A stretch of 64,000 nt of DNA from Neobacillus endophyticus (lineage in GTDB: Bacteria > Bacillota > Bacilli > Bacillales > Cytobacillaceae): the NCBI RefSeq assembly GCF_013248975.1, contig NZ_JABRWH010000002.1:292663-356662 (forward strand). Direction: 5' to 3'. Shown here in pieces: positions 8,026-17,794 of the stretch; position 1 is the stretch's first letter; each line of letters starts with the position of its first letter. Under the pieces are notes generated by a model. That model saw only the letters and a program-made list of their open reading frames with translations. It made no database searches and was not told the origin of the DNA. The translations under genes were made by a program, and so were the position numbers.

Positions 8026-8646
8026 TTATTTTCCCGCTTTGTGGCTGGACAACATCATAATTTCTCCATTTCCCAGCAATACATATTGTCCGAATCCTTC
8101 CTCATCGACATACCAACACATCCTGCTTGCTAAAGACTTGGAAGTATTATGATCATGCAATGGATAAGGAGATTTATAGATTCTTGAAGTAAAACCAGTT
8201 TCAGGCATTTGGTCATTTGAAACAGACATAAACTTTTGTTTTGAATGATTGACAATCCAGCTGCCGTAAGTCCCAGAAGGATCCACGTACCAGATCGCAT
8301 CATCTCGTTCAGAAGGAAAATCAGGCATTAACGGATAATTTGATTTATCCTCGTCAAATTTGTCCCCCTGTAACTTATAAAAAACAGCCTGGTCATCAAA
8401 TTCACATTCAAAGTCATCTTCTAAAAGTGTAAATTTAATCTTTTTAGATGCATTCTTTCCCATTGGAAGGGATTCATGAAACAATATTGGTTGTTTTTTT
8501 TGGCATCGCGCATATACACTAGGATTCATAACATCCACTTCTTCCCAAATACCACATTCGCGGGTAATGGGATCATATAAGCTGCATGCTTCGGCACATG
8601 TTTTAGGAGTGTTTTTTTTTGTATTATCTACAACTAATTTGATCAT
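8026..8646 (-). CDS. Hypothetical cysteine-bearing protein
   Basis: 206 residues. Cysteines are grouped near the N-terminus (CAEACSLYDPITRECGIW, then YARC), a possible small zinc or disulfide unit. The rest is polar with many aromatic residues. GAGGAGAG precedes ATG 8646. First of a leftward block (19475 to 8026) with the helicase and a membrane protein. Not recognised. Confidence 0.65.
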   Translation of the reverse strand: MIKLVVDNTKKNTPKTCAEACSLYDPITRECGIWEEVDVMNPSVYARCQKKQPILFHESLPMGKNASKKIKFTLLEDDFECEFDDQAVFYKLQGDKFDEDKSNYPLMPDFPSERDDAIWYVDPSGTYGSWIVNHSKQKFMSVSNDQMPETGFTSRIYKSPYPLHDHNTSKSLASRMCWYVDEEGFGQYVLLGNGEIMMLSSHKAGK

Positions 8647-8685
8647 TAACTATCTCTCCTCTAAAAACATGCAACCTCTTGTTGT

Positions 8686-9288
8686 TTAGAAACCTAAAAA
8701 TACAACCGGTATAATCAATGATAATACTGCAATGATAACCGAACCTAACATTAATCGTTTGCTCCAGCGGAAATAATCTGGATGATTAATAAGTTTATAA
8801 AATAAGCGCATTAACAAAGATACTAATAACATACCAATTGCTATATAAATACCAACTGAGGTTACAAATTTTAATAAATTACTAGCAAAAAGTGTAACCC
8901 CTATTGTGTTTGTTGTCAACATGATGATGGGGCCTGCACGAAAAAAAAGAATAATTAATAGCGTTGTGCCCATGACTCCTGTTGACCATTTCGTCCATTT
9001 TCCATTTTTAAAAATAAGCGATAAAGCTAATGCTATGACAGCAATAATGAACATGATGGTAATAAATTTCATCCCCGTATCGTACACTTGGGGTAAAATT
9101 CCGTCCATGTCACCCATCCAACTGCCCATAGTCGAATGGAAATCCTTTTTTTGAATAGATTGACCATTCATGTTGCTCTTCGGCACAAAAGAAGGGACAC
9201 CGTTTTGATCTGCAAATCCCGGATTCGGCTGAACTAGAATAATAGAGATACAAAACAATGGGATAAAAAGTTTTAACAAATAATTCAT
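8686..9288 (-). CDS. Membrane protein with signal peptide
   Basis: 200 residues: a signal peptide (LLKLFIPLFCISIILVQPNPGFA), an external loop to about residue 70, then four to five membrane helices. The shape (cleaved signal, short loop, several helices) is seen in small type IV secretion or pilin-like subunits, and the plasmid setting would fit, but no specific motif supports that. Start ATG 9288 follows GGGGGA. Confidence 0.6.
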   Translation of the reverse strand: MNYLLKLFIPLFCISIILVQPNPGFADQNGVPSFVPKSNMNGQSIQKKDFHSTMGSWMGDMDGILPQVYDTGMKFITIMFIIAVIALALSLIFKNGKWTKWSTGVMGTTLLIILFFRAGPIIMLTTNTIGVTLFASNLLKFVTSVGIYIAIGMLLVSLLMRLFYKLINHPDYFRWSKRLMLGSVIIAVLSLIIPVVFLGF

Positions 9289-9303
9289 TTTATCCCCCTC
9301 CTG

Positions 9304-9987
9304 TTAAACATGGTCACATTCTAGATGCTCTTGAATCGTCTCACGTGTAAGATTAAACATCATTTTCCCATTATGAATGGGCACTTCATATGTTTGGTTG
9401 TACTGTTTAAAGGTATTCTCCCTCACATGCTTGACGATCGTTAACCATTGGTTGTACAACCCCATATTAGGGGATTCTAATTTTCTTAGAGTTGCACTAA
9501 ACTCTTTGCGATCTATATTAAAATTAATGGTGATATTGGTTAATTGATGGTTATGAATTCTAAATGTTACATTTTTTATATACTTATGAAGTTGTACCAC
9601 TTTTTTCAATTGGTTAAATAAATATGACCACTTTTCACGAACTCCCTTATTTGAAAGCACAAGATTGCAAGAAATGGAAATATTATCTTCCTTATAACTA
9701 CCATCAGGGTTTATTTTGATCGTAGCAGTCGTATCGCAGTTCAAAAGTAGTACTAATGGCCCGTACCAACTTAAAACAACGTGCTCTAACGACATTTCAA
9801 AATTTTCGAAATAACCTTCATCTAAGTAATGCTCAAAAACCATAATCCCTCCGCCTTTTAGCATTACTTTCTTCTTTTGTAATGAATAGACCATCTCAAC
9901 TTCATCTACTAGTAATTTGCTGTTCTTTGTAGATTCTACAAACTTCAGTACTTTAGAACTACTTAATAGTTCTGTATCTAAATGCAT
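9304..9987 (-). CDS. Hypothetical protein
   Basis: 227 residues from ATG 9987, chosen because AAAGGGGG lies 9 bases upstream; a longer frame extends to 10059 without a ribosome site. Soluble, mixed alpha/beta, no recognisable motif. Ends 15 bases before the membrane protein gene, so the two are probably cotranscribed. Confidence 0.6.
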   Translation of the reverse strand: MHLDTELLSSSKVLKFVESTKNSKLLVDEVEMVYSLQKKKVMLKGGGIMVFEHYLDEGYFENFEMSLEHVVLSWYGPLVLLLNCDTTATIKINPDGSYKEDNISISCNLVLSNKGVREKWSYLFNQLKKVVQLHKYIKNVTFRIHNHQLTNITINFNIDRKEFSATLRKLESPNMGLYNQWLTIVKHVRENTFKQYNQTYEVPIHNGKMMFNLTRETIQEHLECDHV

Positions 9988-10079
9988 TATTGTGCCCCCT
10001 TTCATATTATTACTTACACTTATCGTATGAGTAGCCAGAAAATTTAGCAAATTAAACATGGTACTTTATACCTATTATT

Positions 10080-10150
10080 CTACCTAAAACTTACAACAAT
10101 CCATAGTTATAAGCTTTAGGTAGAATGTAACGAGGTACGTTACAATTCTA
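10080..10150. promoter_or_regulatory. Two overlapping stem-loops between operon genes
   Basis: CTACCTAAA/TTTAGGTAG (10080-10088 with 10115-10123) and TAGAATGTAACG/CGTTACAATTCTA (10121-10132 with 10138-10150) share TAG at 10121-10123. They sit in the leader of the 9304-9987 gene and could act as an attenuator, a terminator pair or an operator. Confidence 0.4.
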
Positions 10151-10235
10151 CGACAAAAAATTAATGCGAATTACTTTTTATGGAACTAAAATTCCTTGTT
10201 TTTTTTTGTGATAGGATACTGATTGGATTTACTCA

Positions 10236-11030
10236 TTAACCAATCATTCTGCTTTCCCTTTTTAACAGGTACTCCTCATCAGGAATCAGATAATCCTCGC
10301 TCACGTAAGCTGCTTCCTCTAATTTTATCGTACGAAGCACTTCGATTTTCCCATCATCCTTCCGACTTACTTCCACAGATAGGACGTCATTTCGATGAAT
10401 CAATTTAGATTTCTCACCCAAGTCTAGCCAAATTCGGCGCCCATCACTGACGTGAATATATGGACCTTCCTTCCCTAATACCAAAACAGTCCATTGTTGA
10501 TCGCCCATAAGATTATCAGCAATTTTTGCTGTAGCACATTGTTGGTATTCCATTGAAATCGCTGGTTGCTCAGAATCCAGTAAATCATCCAATGACAAAC
10601 AATCTTCTTCATTGACCATAGGATCTGACTCAAAATCTGGTTCAAGGCAATTTGGAAAATGACTAACTAAATGTTCATCTACAAAACCTTCCGCATCATT
10701 AAAGAATGCTACGGCAGGAATTAATTCATGCGTATAATCAGTATCCATAGGAGCAGATACTTCACTCAAATCATGTTCCCCTAATTCTTGTTGTAAAGCA
10801 GCAAGAAGTTCTTCTGCTTCGGTACCAACAATATCTGATACCTCAACAGTAGGTGTTTCAGTTTGAATGGATACCACGGGACAATTTTCAACACTATAAA
10901 TATCTGGAATATACAATGATTCCTGATACTGCATTGTCCGGATTTGAATGGATTTTTCAAAACAATATTGCTCCAACACTAAAATGATGAAAAATTGACA
11001 ATAGGTTAAAAACTCAACGATTACGTTCAT
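10236..11030 (-). CDS. Hypothetical acidic protein downstream of the helicase
   Basis: 264 residues, strongly acidic in the middle (residues 75-155), with a C-terminal region (about 165-260) of short beta strands (WTVLVLGKEGPYIHVSDGRR, IWLDLGEKSKLIHRND). This could be a small barrel, but no family is recognised. ATG 11030 follows GGAGGAACC and lies 25 bases after the helicase stop, so it is probably translated from the same transcript and may work with the helicase. Confidence 0.65.
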   Translation of the reverse strand: MNVIVEFLTYCQFFIILVLEQYCFEKSIQIRTMQYQESLYIPDIYSVENCPVVSIQTETPTVEVSDIVGTEAEELLAALQQELGEHDLSEVSAPMDTDYTHELIPAVAFFNDAEGFVDEHLVSHFPNCLEPDFESDPMVNEEDCLSLDDLLDSEQPAISMEYQQCATAKIADNLMGDQQWTVLVLGKEGPYIHVSDGRRIWLDLGEKSKLIHRNDVLSVEVSRKDDGKIEVLRTIKLEEAAYVSEDYLIPDEEYLLKRESRMIG

Positions 11031-11055
11031 TTAATAGGTTCCTCCAAAAATTTAA

Positions 11056-11780
11056 TTAAAATAGGTCAAACGCTAACTGGCCATCCATCGGTGCATTTTT
11101 TTTACGTTTTGATGCTGTAGAAGAATTGACTTCCACTAATTTGGCATCGTACGTATTTGAAGTTTGTAGACTTGGTTGCTGCTGGTGAACTAAGTGGGAT
11201 AGGATCGTTCCTTCCGGCACCATTTCAAAACCAAACGCTTCAATTAAGTCGACTTCCAGTACACCTTGATTGACGGTAAATCCAGTAATATTGCCTTTTT
11301 CGATATCCTCTGTAATGAGCTTTGTTTTTCGTAACAATACATTTTTAGTAGATTCCACTTGGATTTGAGATGTAATCCAATTGATCACTTGTTCTTGAAC
11401 AGATGGCTGACGTTTCTTACCAATACCCGCAAGGATTTCTCTCGCCCGATCAGACGTCTGGCTCACCCAATCTTCTGTAGACCCCTTAAGAACCTTATTT
11501 CCGTTCTTAACACTTTGGATTAACATGGATTGTAGATCGCCTTCTTCTCCTAACATTGCGGACAATCCATCAGAACTAACTTCCCCATTAATGGCAGCCG
11601 CTGCACGATTTTTCTGTGCAATGAGCGTTGCCATGGTCTCTTGGAACGTGTTCTTGTACTGGATGTAAAAAAGCCTGCACTCTTTATCTTGACCAATGCG
11701 CCAACTGCGTCTGCTAGATTGACTGATTGTGAATAAGGACCAACTAAATTGATAGTAGATAAGCGTAGGGCAACACAGGA
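11056..11780 (-). CDS. Plasmid helicase, exon 3 (motif VI and C-terminus)
   Basis: Third exon of the split helicase gene. It continues the frame of exon 2 after intron 1 is removed: VGLD then LLCCPTLIYYQFSW, then motif VI SQSSRRSWRIGQ, then a tail of about 200 residues that ends at 11056. The RRSWRIGQ block is the arginine-finger motif of SNF2-like superfamily 2 helicases. An internal ATG at 11634 falls after motif VI, so annotating from there would miss the conserved part. Confidence 0.85.
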
Positions 11781-14282
11781 GTCGGGTAGGTCAGAGATGT
11801 TACCATCTCTTTCCCCCCTAAGAACTGGACTTGTACCTTTCAGCACATCCGGCTCAAGCCCTCTTTCCTCCGAATCAATTAATATACGAACTTCTTAAAT
11901 GCTTCCATCATATGTTTAACCGCTTGTTTGCTATTTGCATCTACATTATTCCTTTTAAGGAAAGATTGAACCTTTGGTAATTGCTTACCGTTACCGTAAC
12001 TCTCCAATAATGCGTGATGTGTTTTATGACAAGACTTATGAAGTAATTCAAGGTTCTCATAAGTGTCCCAACCGCCTATAATTTTCGGTACTATATGATT
12101 CGCTTCTAACGGCTCGTCCCCAACAAGTGATTCACGACAAACTCTGCATTTGTATTTAGACTTTTTAGCAAGTTTTTGCTTTGCTAAAGTGTTCTCCTTA
12201 TCGAACTCTTTTTTATCCCGTCGCTCGAAATATTCTTTAAGTGAAGCATCAAATGGACTATTATATTGTTTGATTTTAGTGTGTCTCTCGATTTTCACCC
12301 AACTCATTTTCATAAGCTGAATAGTGTTGTCGTGAGGACACGTAAGAATCCATTTGTCTTTACTTACACCCGTATGGTCAGGTTTGAAGTACATCTTTCT
12401 TATCCATTTAATAGATTTACGATGATGTCTATGTTTCAAGTAGATTAGCGTTCTTTTGAGGATATAATTATCTATATCTTTGAAAATCTTTTTGGCAACC
12501 GTTGGTGACCAATAATTCGCTATCCCTCTGATGACACGATTTAATCTATCAATTAGGAGCGAAGTTTCTCTACCTTTCCCCCACTCAAATATTTCTTTAA
12601 TCTTTTGTTTAGCTCGTTTTACACTCTCTTTGGAAGGTTTAATGAATAAACGCATTCCATCTTTGGTTGGATATTGTCTGAAGTTGAACCCCAAAAAGTC
12701 GAATCCTTTACCAATATGAACTACTCTTGTTTTATCCTTCGCAAGATTTAGTCCACGTTTGCTTAGGTAAGGTTGTAATTTTTCATACATGCTATATGCC
12801 TCTTTTTCAGTAGGGCAGACAAATACAAAGTCATCAGCATACTTAACCACACCAACGGAATTTTGATACAATGTATCTCCTTGTCGTGTTGTGTGGATGT
12901 ATCTAACACCGATTTCTTTCTCCATTCCATGTAGTGCAATATTTGCTAATAATGGCGAGATAATACCGCCTTGTGGTGTTCCCTTTGTTGTTTCGTGGAA
13001 TACATCATTATCTACATAGCCACTATTTAGCCACTTTTGAATTACTAATTTATTAGGGAAATTTTTAATGCAATCCATAATATATTCATGATTCAAGTTA
13101 TCAAAGCATCCTTCGAAATCACCCTCAAAAATCCATTCCTTAGCACTGCCTTTGCTTAATTTAACGAATAAATCACTCATAGCATCGTGAGTGCTACGTT
13201 TAGGTCTGAATCCATAAGAAGTCATTTCAAATTTTGCTTCCCATTGCGGCTCTAAAGCGTTTTTGAAGACGTTTTGATATACTCTGTCAACAATAACCGG
13301 AATGCCTAGTGGGCGGAGTTTACCGTTCTTTTTAGGAATATAGGTTCTTCTGGCTGGTTTGACATCGATATTTCTAACGCTGTATCCACTTAATTTGTTG
13401 AATAAATCAACTCTTTCTTGTGGTGTATTGGAAATATATCCATCTATACCTGCTGTTTTCTTACCTTTATTCTCTTGGGTTACTCGTCTAATACTTAGAA
13501 GTAAATTAGCCTTGCTTCTTAAAAGTAATCTTTGTAATTTTCTTACTTTCCTTGTTTGGTTTAATTGTTCGGCACGATAGATTCGTTGTTGAAGTTTCCT
13601 AACATAGCGTTGAACTTTCACCCAATTAATTGAGTGCCAATTCTCCACTAGTGGGGAAACAGCCGACTTAACATTCTCGTTAGTTTTCATAACATATCTC
13701 CCTCTCTTTAGGATTATTCTTTTCGCTTTCTTTCGTGTTGAAGACCATGTGGAAGTCTGCAGCCTTTCAGCTTGGGTATTTCCCTATCCAACGACTTATA
13801 CGCATGAGTTTTCGTCTGAACTTTCGTTCTGTTGGCATTCGCTTTCTCCACATTCCTTTACCCTCTGTATATTGTAAGTTTCTTACGATTCTCCTACCTC
13901 GAATGAGAGGAATACATAGGGCTTACCAAGTTTTACTAACGATAGATACGATTGAGTTAGGCATCCTTCTTTCCTCCGGCGGATCTATGGGTCATCTCAC
14001 AGTTCCTCGACCGTAGAACTTTTCCTATCCGCTTCTACAGACTTTTTCAACCACAGTACGTCTGCTGTCGGTGACGGAGTCTACAAAGGTTCAGCTTCGC
14101 TTATACCTTCTCAATCTTTCCCTAGCCCTATTGGACTTCTGTGTAAAGTCCTCCATTAAGCATTTAACCCTCATGCAACCCAACAATCCGATTACTCGGA
14201 AAGCAGTTTCGGGCGGGAACACCTTTAATGACTAAGGTGGCTTCTTTGCGAAGCACTATCAGTTAGCAACTTCTTGTCGCAC
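11781..14282 (-). mobile_element. Group II intron 1 (2502 nt) inside the helicase gene
   Basis: Starts GTGCG (14282 leftward), matching the GUGYG rule. Domain V is a 34-nt hairpin at 11822-11855 (GAGCCGGATG...CCAGTTC). Domain VI has stem AGAGATG/CATCTCT and a bulged A before CCTACCCGAC, the 3' end at 11781. Removing it joins exons 2 and 3 in frame within helicase motif V. The 5' structured region is 13691-14282 and the RT gene is in domain IV. Confidence 0.88.
11879..13690 (-). CDS. ltrA: Group II intron reverse transcriptase/maturase with HNH endonuclease
   Basis: 603 residues. RT fingers and palm include SYGFRPKRSTHDAM, GTPQGGIISPLLANI and catalytic VVKYADDFVF. A maturase X region follows (LLIDRLNRVIRGIANYW). 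The C-terminal endonuclease has CRVC, HIVPKIIGG, NLELLHKSCHKTHH. All parts needed for splicing and retrohoming are present. It differs clearly from the RTs at 15293 and 27878, so it arrived separately. Confidence 0.93.
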   Translation of the reverse strand: MKTNENVKSAVSPLVENWHSINWVKVQRYVRKLQQRIYRAEQLNQTRKVRKLQRLLLRSKANLLLSIRRVTQENKGKKTAGIDGYISNTPQERVDLFNKLSGYSVRNIDVKPARRTYIPKKNGKLRPLGIPVIVDRVYQNVFKNALEPQWEAKFEMTSYGFRPKRSTHDAMSDLFVKLSKGSAKEWIFEGDFEGCFDNLNHEYIMDCIKNFPNKLVIQKWLNSGYVDNDVFHETTKGTPQGGIISPLLANIALHGMEKEIGVRYIHTTRQGDTLYQNSVGVVKYADDFVFVCPTEKEAYSMYEKLQPYLSKRGLNLAKDKTRVVHIGKGFDFLGFNFRQYPTKDGMRLFIKPSKESVKRAKQKIKEIFEWGKGRETSLLIDRLNRVIRGIANYWSPTVAKKIFKDIDNYILKRTLIYLKHRHHRKSIKWIRKMYFKPDHTGVSKDKWILTCPHDNTIQLMKMSWVKIERHTKIKQYNSPFDASLKEYFERRDKKEFDKENTLAKQKLAKKSKYKCRVCRESLVGDEPLEANHIVPKIIGGWDTYENLELLHKSCHKTHHALLESYGNGKQLPKVQSFLKRNNVDANSKQAVKHMMEAFKKFVY

Positions 14283-15197
14283 GGTCTAAACCTACTTTGA
14301 CGAGCTCCTGACTTACTATACAAACATCATAGTTTTCCTTTTCAATCTTCTTTTTCAACCATTCTGAACGCTTATTCGTTGCAGTTGTATTGGTATCCAA
14401 AATACAAACCTTGGCACCGATCTGTTCTAGGACTTTTTGTAATCGTGGTCGAACATCCCTGCCAGGACTAGAAGAACCAGTGTCTCTTACGTACACAATG
14501 GATTTTCTGCCTTCTGCCATTTCCGATTCAATGATCTCTTGTAACTTTTTCTCCTTCGGAAGCAATCGATTTTCATCTAAATGGATCGCCTTCCAGATAA
14601 GTTCACGAGTACCCTCTTCATCAGTTTTCACCGTGGCATTTGGAAAAGTGAAAGGATTGTCGACGTAACTAATTCCGAAATCCGTCATAGGCAGGTATAG
14701 CTTATGCCCATCGTCACGAGTATCAATCGCATGTTCAAATGCTCCAATCATATCGTGATAAGCTTCGGACAAATCTTTATCCATATCTACGAAAATCGTA
14801 GGCACGTTTTCCAGATGCACCGGATCTGGCCAAACATCTACAAGACGCACATTCACAACATTGTGAAGCATGTAGCGTCCATAAATGAAAGGGGAAATCC
14901 CAGGCATGACTTTCTCTGTTCTTCTCACTCCACCACGAGAATTCGTATTTGAGTACTCTCCGTCCTCTTTGTATTCATAAATGGTTTCCTCAATATTGCC
15001 GAATTCTTCATTGAATCTTCGTATCTCAGAAAATTTGAAACCACTAGCTACCATTTCATGAGGGAATAAACGCCAGAGCAGGAAATAAACATCTTCTGCA
15101 CGGCCGCCAAACAATGTGCCAGTGCCAGCTATTACCTTTTTCGAAACCTTTGCCAAGCTTCCTAAGGAATTGCCTTGTGCCGTCATGCCTCCTTTAA
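14283..15197 (-). CDS. Plasmid helicase, exon 2 (motifs III to V)
   Basis: Middle exon, 305 codons. It begins LKGG-TAQGN right after the DEVHE box, contains motif III VIAGTGTLFGG, a linker, then the second helicase lobe with RKSIVYVRDTGSSSPGRD, VCILDTNT and VSQELVKVGLD. Intron 1 breaks it within motif V. The frame is open throughout and matches both neighbouring exons. Confidence 0.85.
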
Positions 15198-17794
15198 ATA
15201 GCGATAGGTAAGGTTTTGATATAATCTCCACCTTTTCCCCCGCTCCACACCGTACGTGAACCTTTCAGCTCATACGGCGTTCCATCTATTATTTAATCAA
15301 TAACAATCTTTTCAAGCTTACAAAGCCTTCTGAGTTGGTTAATTTTTCTTAACTGCATAGAGTTAAGTTTTAGTAGCTTGATATATTTATTTATAGTCTC
15401 AGGACGAGTAGCATGGATTAGCTTATGAACAAATACGTGGACGATAGTGAGATTTTTATATTCGTCTGTACCACCTAATTCAACAGGTGTTTTATGGTGA
15501 CAGTGAACAAATTCTGCAGGAAGCGGAATTTTTAATACTGCACATAATCCCTTCTGTTGGGAGTACAACGATAATCTATTGTCCATATATTCAACACTTC
15601 GATTTTGGAGTCTGGATTTCATCATTGTGACGATCTCTTTATCCCATTCGAAATGTTCTTTGTTATCATAAGGATTTAAAGATTGAGAGAAGTTAAAATT
15701 GGAAGTTGTTTTAATATCACCTATAGGAAATAGGTAATCATCTTTTCCAATTTTGAAAGTCTTTCTTGTTGGTTTATAAAACTTAAGATATGTTGACTTC
15801 TCAGATAATCTTGGATATCCATATTTCGCTATCTTTTTGAGCCTAGATTTTAGGGTTCTCAATAACCTGTATTCAATGTCATTAAAATCTTTTACAACAT
15901 GGGTTGCATGCTTGTAGAACTGATGCACTCCTAGAACTGTTGCATTATAGATTCTAACGTTATCTGGAACAGGATTCTTTTGGATTTTAATAATTCTCTT
16001 CTTTAATGTTTGCTGAATTTGTTTAATGTTCTTTTCCGAAACATTAGTTTTCGCGACCAATTTGTTGCCTTTCTTTACTGCTTTCATTCGGTAGCCGAGA
16101 AACTCAGAGCTTCTTTTCCTAAGATTGATAATCTTAGACTTTTCAGGAGATATATCTAGTTTCAGCCTGTCTTTTAGATAACCTTTAGCAGCATGGAACC
16201 ATTTTGTTGCTGTTCCATGGTCCCTTGCAAGGATTCTAAAGTCATCCGCATAACGAACGATATAACCTTCTTTCAAGTTAGATGCTCGTCTGAGGTTTGC
16301 GATTTTAACATCATTCCCGACATACTTGTGACGAGTTTTATCAAATGTGTCCCATTGATTTGCAACCCAATGGTCTAAGTCGTTAAGTACAACATTAGAT
16401 AGGAGTGGGGATAATATTCCTCCTTGTGGTACTCCTTTGTTTGGAATACCTTCTCCTTGTATTGGTGCTTTAAGCATTTTGCTTATAATCGCAAGTACAC
16501 GCTTGTCCTTTATTCCGATATTCCATAATTGTTTGATTAGTAGGCAATGGTTGACATTATCAAAGAATCCTTTGATATCAATGTCTACCGTAAAGTGGAG
16601 CTTATTAATGTTGATTAATGTTTGAACTCTTGCAACAGCATGTCTCGTTGTTCTGAGAGGTCTAAAACCATATGAATGGTTGTAGAATTTTGCTTCGCAA
16701 ATGGGTTCAAGTACATTTAAAAACATTTGCTGTACTAATCTATCATTAATTGTTGGAATGCCTAGTGGTCTTTCTTTACCATTAGGTTTTGGAATAAATA
16801 CTCGCCTGACAGCTTGAGGCTTATAATTTCTTAAAAGAGCTTTTATTTCTTTTAAGAAATGTTCTTGGTCAGATTCAGCTAAGTTTAAAATCGTCCTATC
16901 ATCTGTTCCTGCTGTTTTGGAGCCTTTATTACTTTTAATGGTTCTATAAGCAAGTAGGATATTTTCATCAGATAGAATAATTTCTAGAAGATCTTTAAAA
17001 TCCGTTTTACCCTTCTTACTACTCTCGTAAAGTTCTTTTTGAACTTTTGCAAAATCGTAGTATTGTTTGTTTCGTGAAGTCCTCGTGTTCATCGGTGTCG
17101 ATATCAACTCCTTTGTTGATATTCCAACTCACCTTCATACCCGAAAGATGAACTTCAGCTTTACTCAGATTGTTAGATTATTAATAGACTTGGGCCTATC
17201 CCTCCACTATGTTTCCATAGCTTCAACGGTACTATGACCCTACTCTCACAATAGTAAATGCACTTCGGTTTTACCCTTATAGCAACCTCCCCGCTAGTAG
17301 GCGTTAGATAGGAGTCTATTGCTTTCGACGTTCCAATGAATTTAGCTGTACATATACCTTTAGGTGTTTGCTTTGTACCTGTGAGCCTTATAACCTCGTT
17401 GTTGGTTATTCCGATTTTCATAACGAACAATTTTACTCATCGGTATCTCACCCTACTAATGTAGTCTGAAAGGTTTCCCAATCAGTAGTTCTCTAGGCAC
17501 GTTCATTCGCAAATTCGTCAGTTTCCCTTGAAACATTCTCACCATGGGTAATTTATAGCGTCCCGACCTATCCTTATCCATATCTATAAATAGACTTAGG
17601 AGTAAGTTCGGCCGACTTTACCTAGCTTCACACCTTTATCCTCTACTAAGGATAAACGCATGTAGGAGTATCAGACAGTTGGTTTCAGCTCAACATGAAG
17701 GCTTTCATTCCCAACTTCAATTCATTAGTTATACCTTTCTAGAGGTACGCCTATTTCATTGCTTTTCAGCTACTTATAAGGCAACGCCTCACAC
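15198..17794 (-). mobile_element. Group II intron 2 (about 2597 nt) inside the helicase gene
   Basis: Starts GTGTG (17794 leftward). Domain V is at 15247-15280 with an ACGCCG base, so the catalytic triad would be CGC. Domain VI pairs AGCG with CGCT and AAGGT with ACCTT and has a bulged A; the 3' end is CGCTAT at 15198. Splicing joins DEVHE to LKGG in helicase motif II. The 3' end is chosen from the domain VI fold; an end 9 bases earlier would also keep frame. Confidence 0.85.
15293..17107 (-). CDS. ltrA: Group II intron reverse transcriptase/maturase with HNH endonuclease
   Basis: 604 residues. RT motifs NHSYGFRPLRTTRHAV, GVPQGGILSPLLSNVVL and catalytic IVRYADDFRIL. Maturase region next, then an HNH-type domain (FVHCHHKTPVELGGTDEYKN, HVFVHKLIH). 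Full length and intact. Sequence clearly different from the intron 1 protein. Confidence 0.92.
   Translation of the reverse strand: MISTPMNTRTSRNKQYYDFAKVQKELYESSKKGKTDFKDLLEIILSDENILLAYRTIKSNKGSKTAGTDDRTILNLAESDQEHFLKEIKALLRNYKPQAVRRVFIPKPNGKERPLGIPTINDRLVQQMFLNVLEPICEAKFYNHSYGFRPLRTTRHAVARVQTLININKLHFTVDIDIKGFFDNVNHCLLIKQLWNIGIKDKRVLAIISKMLKAPIQGEGIPNKGVPQGGILSPLLSNVVLNDLDHWVANQWDTFDKTRHKYVGNDVKIANLRRASNLKEGYIVRYADDFRILARDHGTATKWFHAAKGYLKDRLKLDISPEKSKIINLRKRSSEFLGYRMKAVKKGNKLVAKTNVSEKNIKQIQQTLKKRIIKIQKNPVPDNVRIYNATVLGVHQFYKHATHVVKDFNDIEYRLLRTLKSRLKKIAKYGYPRLSEKSTYLKFYKPTRKTFKIGKDDYLFPIGDIKTTSNFNFSQSLNPYDNKEHFEWDKEIVTMMKSRLQNRSVEYMDNRLSLYSQQKGLCAVLKIPLPAEFVHCHHKTPVELGGTDEYKNLTIVHVFVHKLIHATRPETINKYIKLLKLNSMQLRKINQLRRLCKLEKIVID

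Noticed and set aside
8686..9288. VirB2-type pilin of a conjugation system
   Set aside because: Only general shape fits; no VirB4, VirD4 or relaxase gene is seen in the window.
11550..11846. 98-codon frame across the end of intron 1
   Set aside because: It runs out of intron domains V/VI into exon 3 in the wrong frame; the motif VI frame is the real one.
17173..17430. 85-codon frame in the 5' region of intron 2
   Set aside because: Lies in the structured RNA part of the intron; no start signal.
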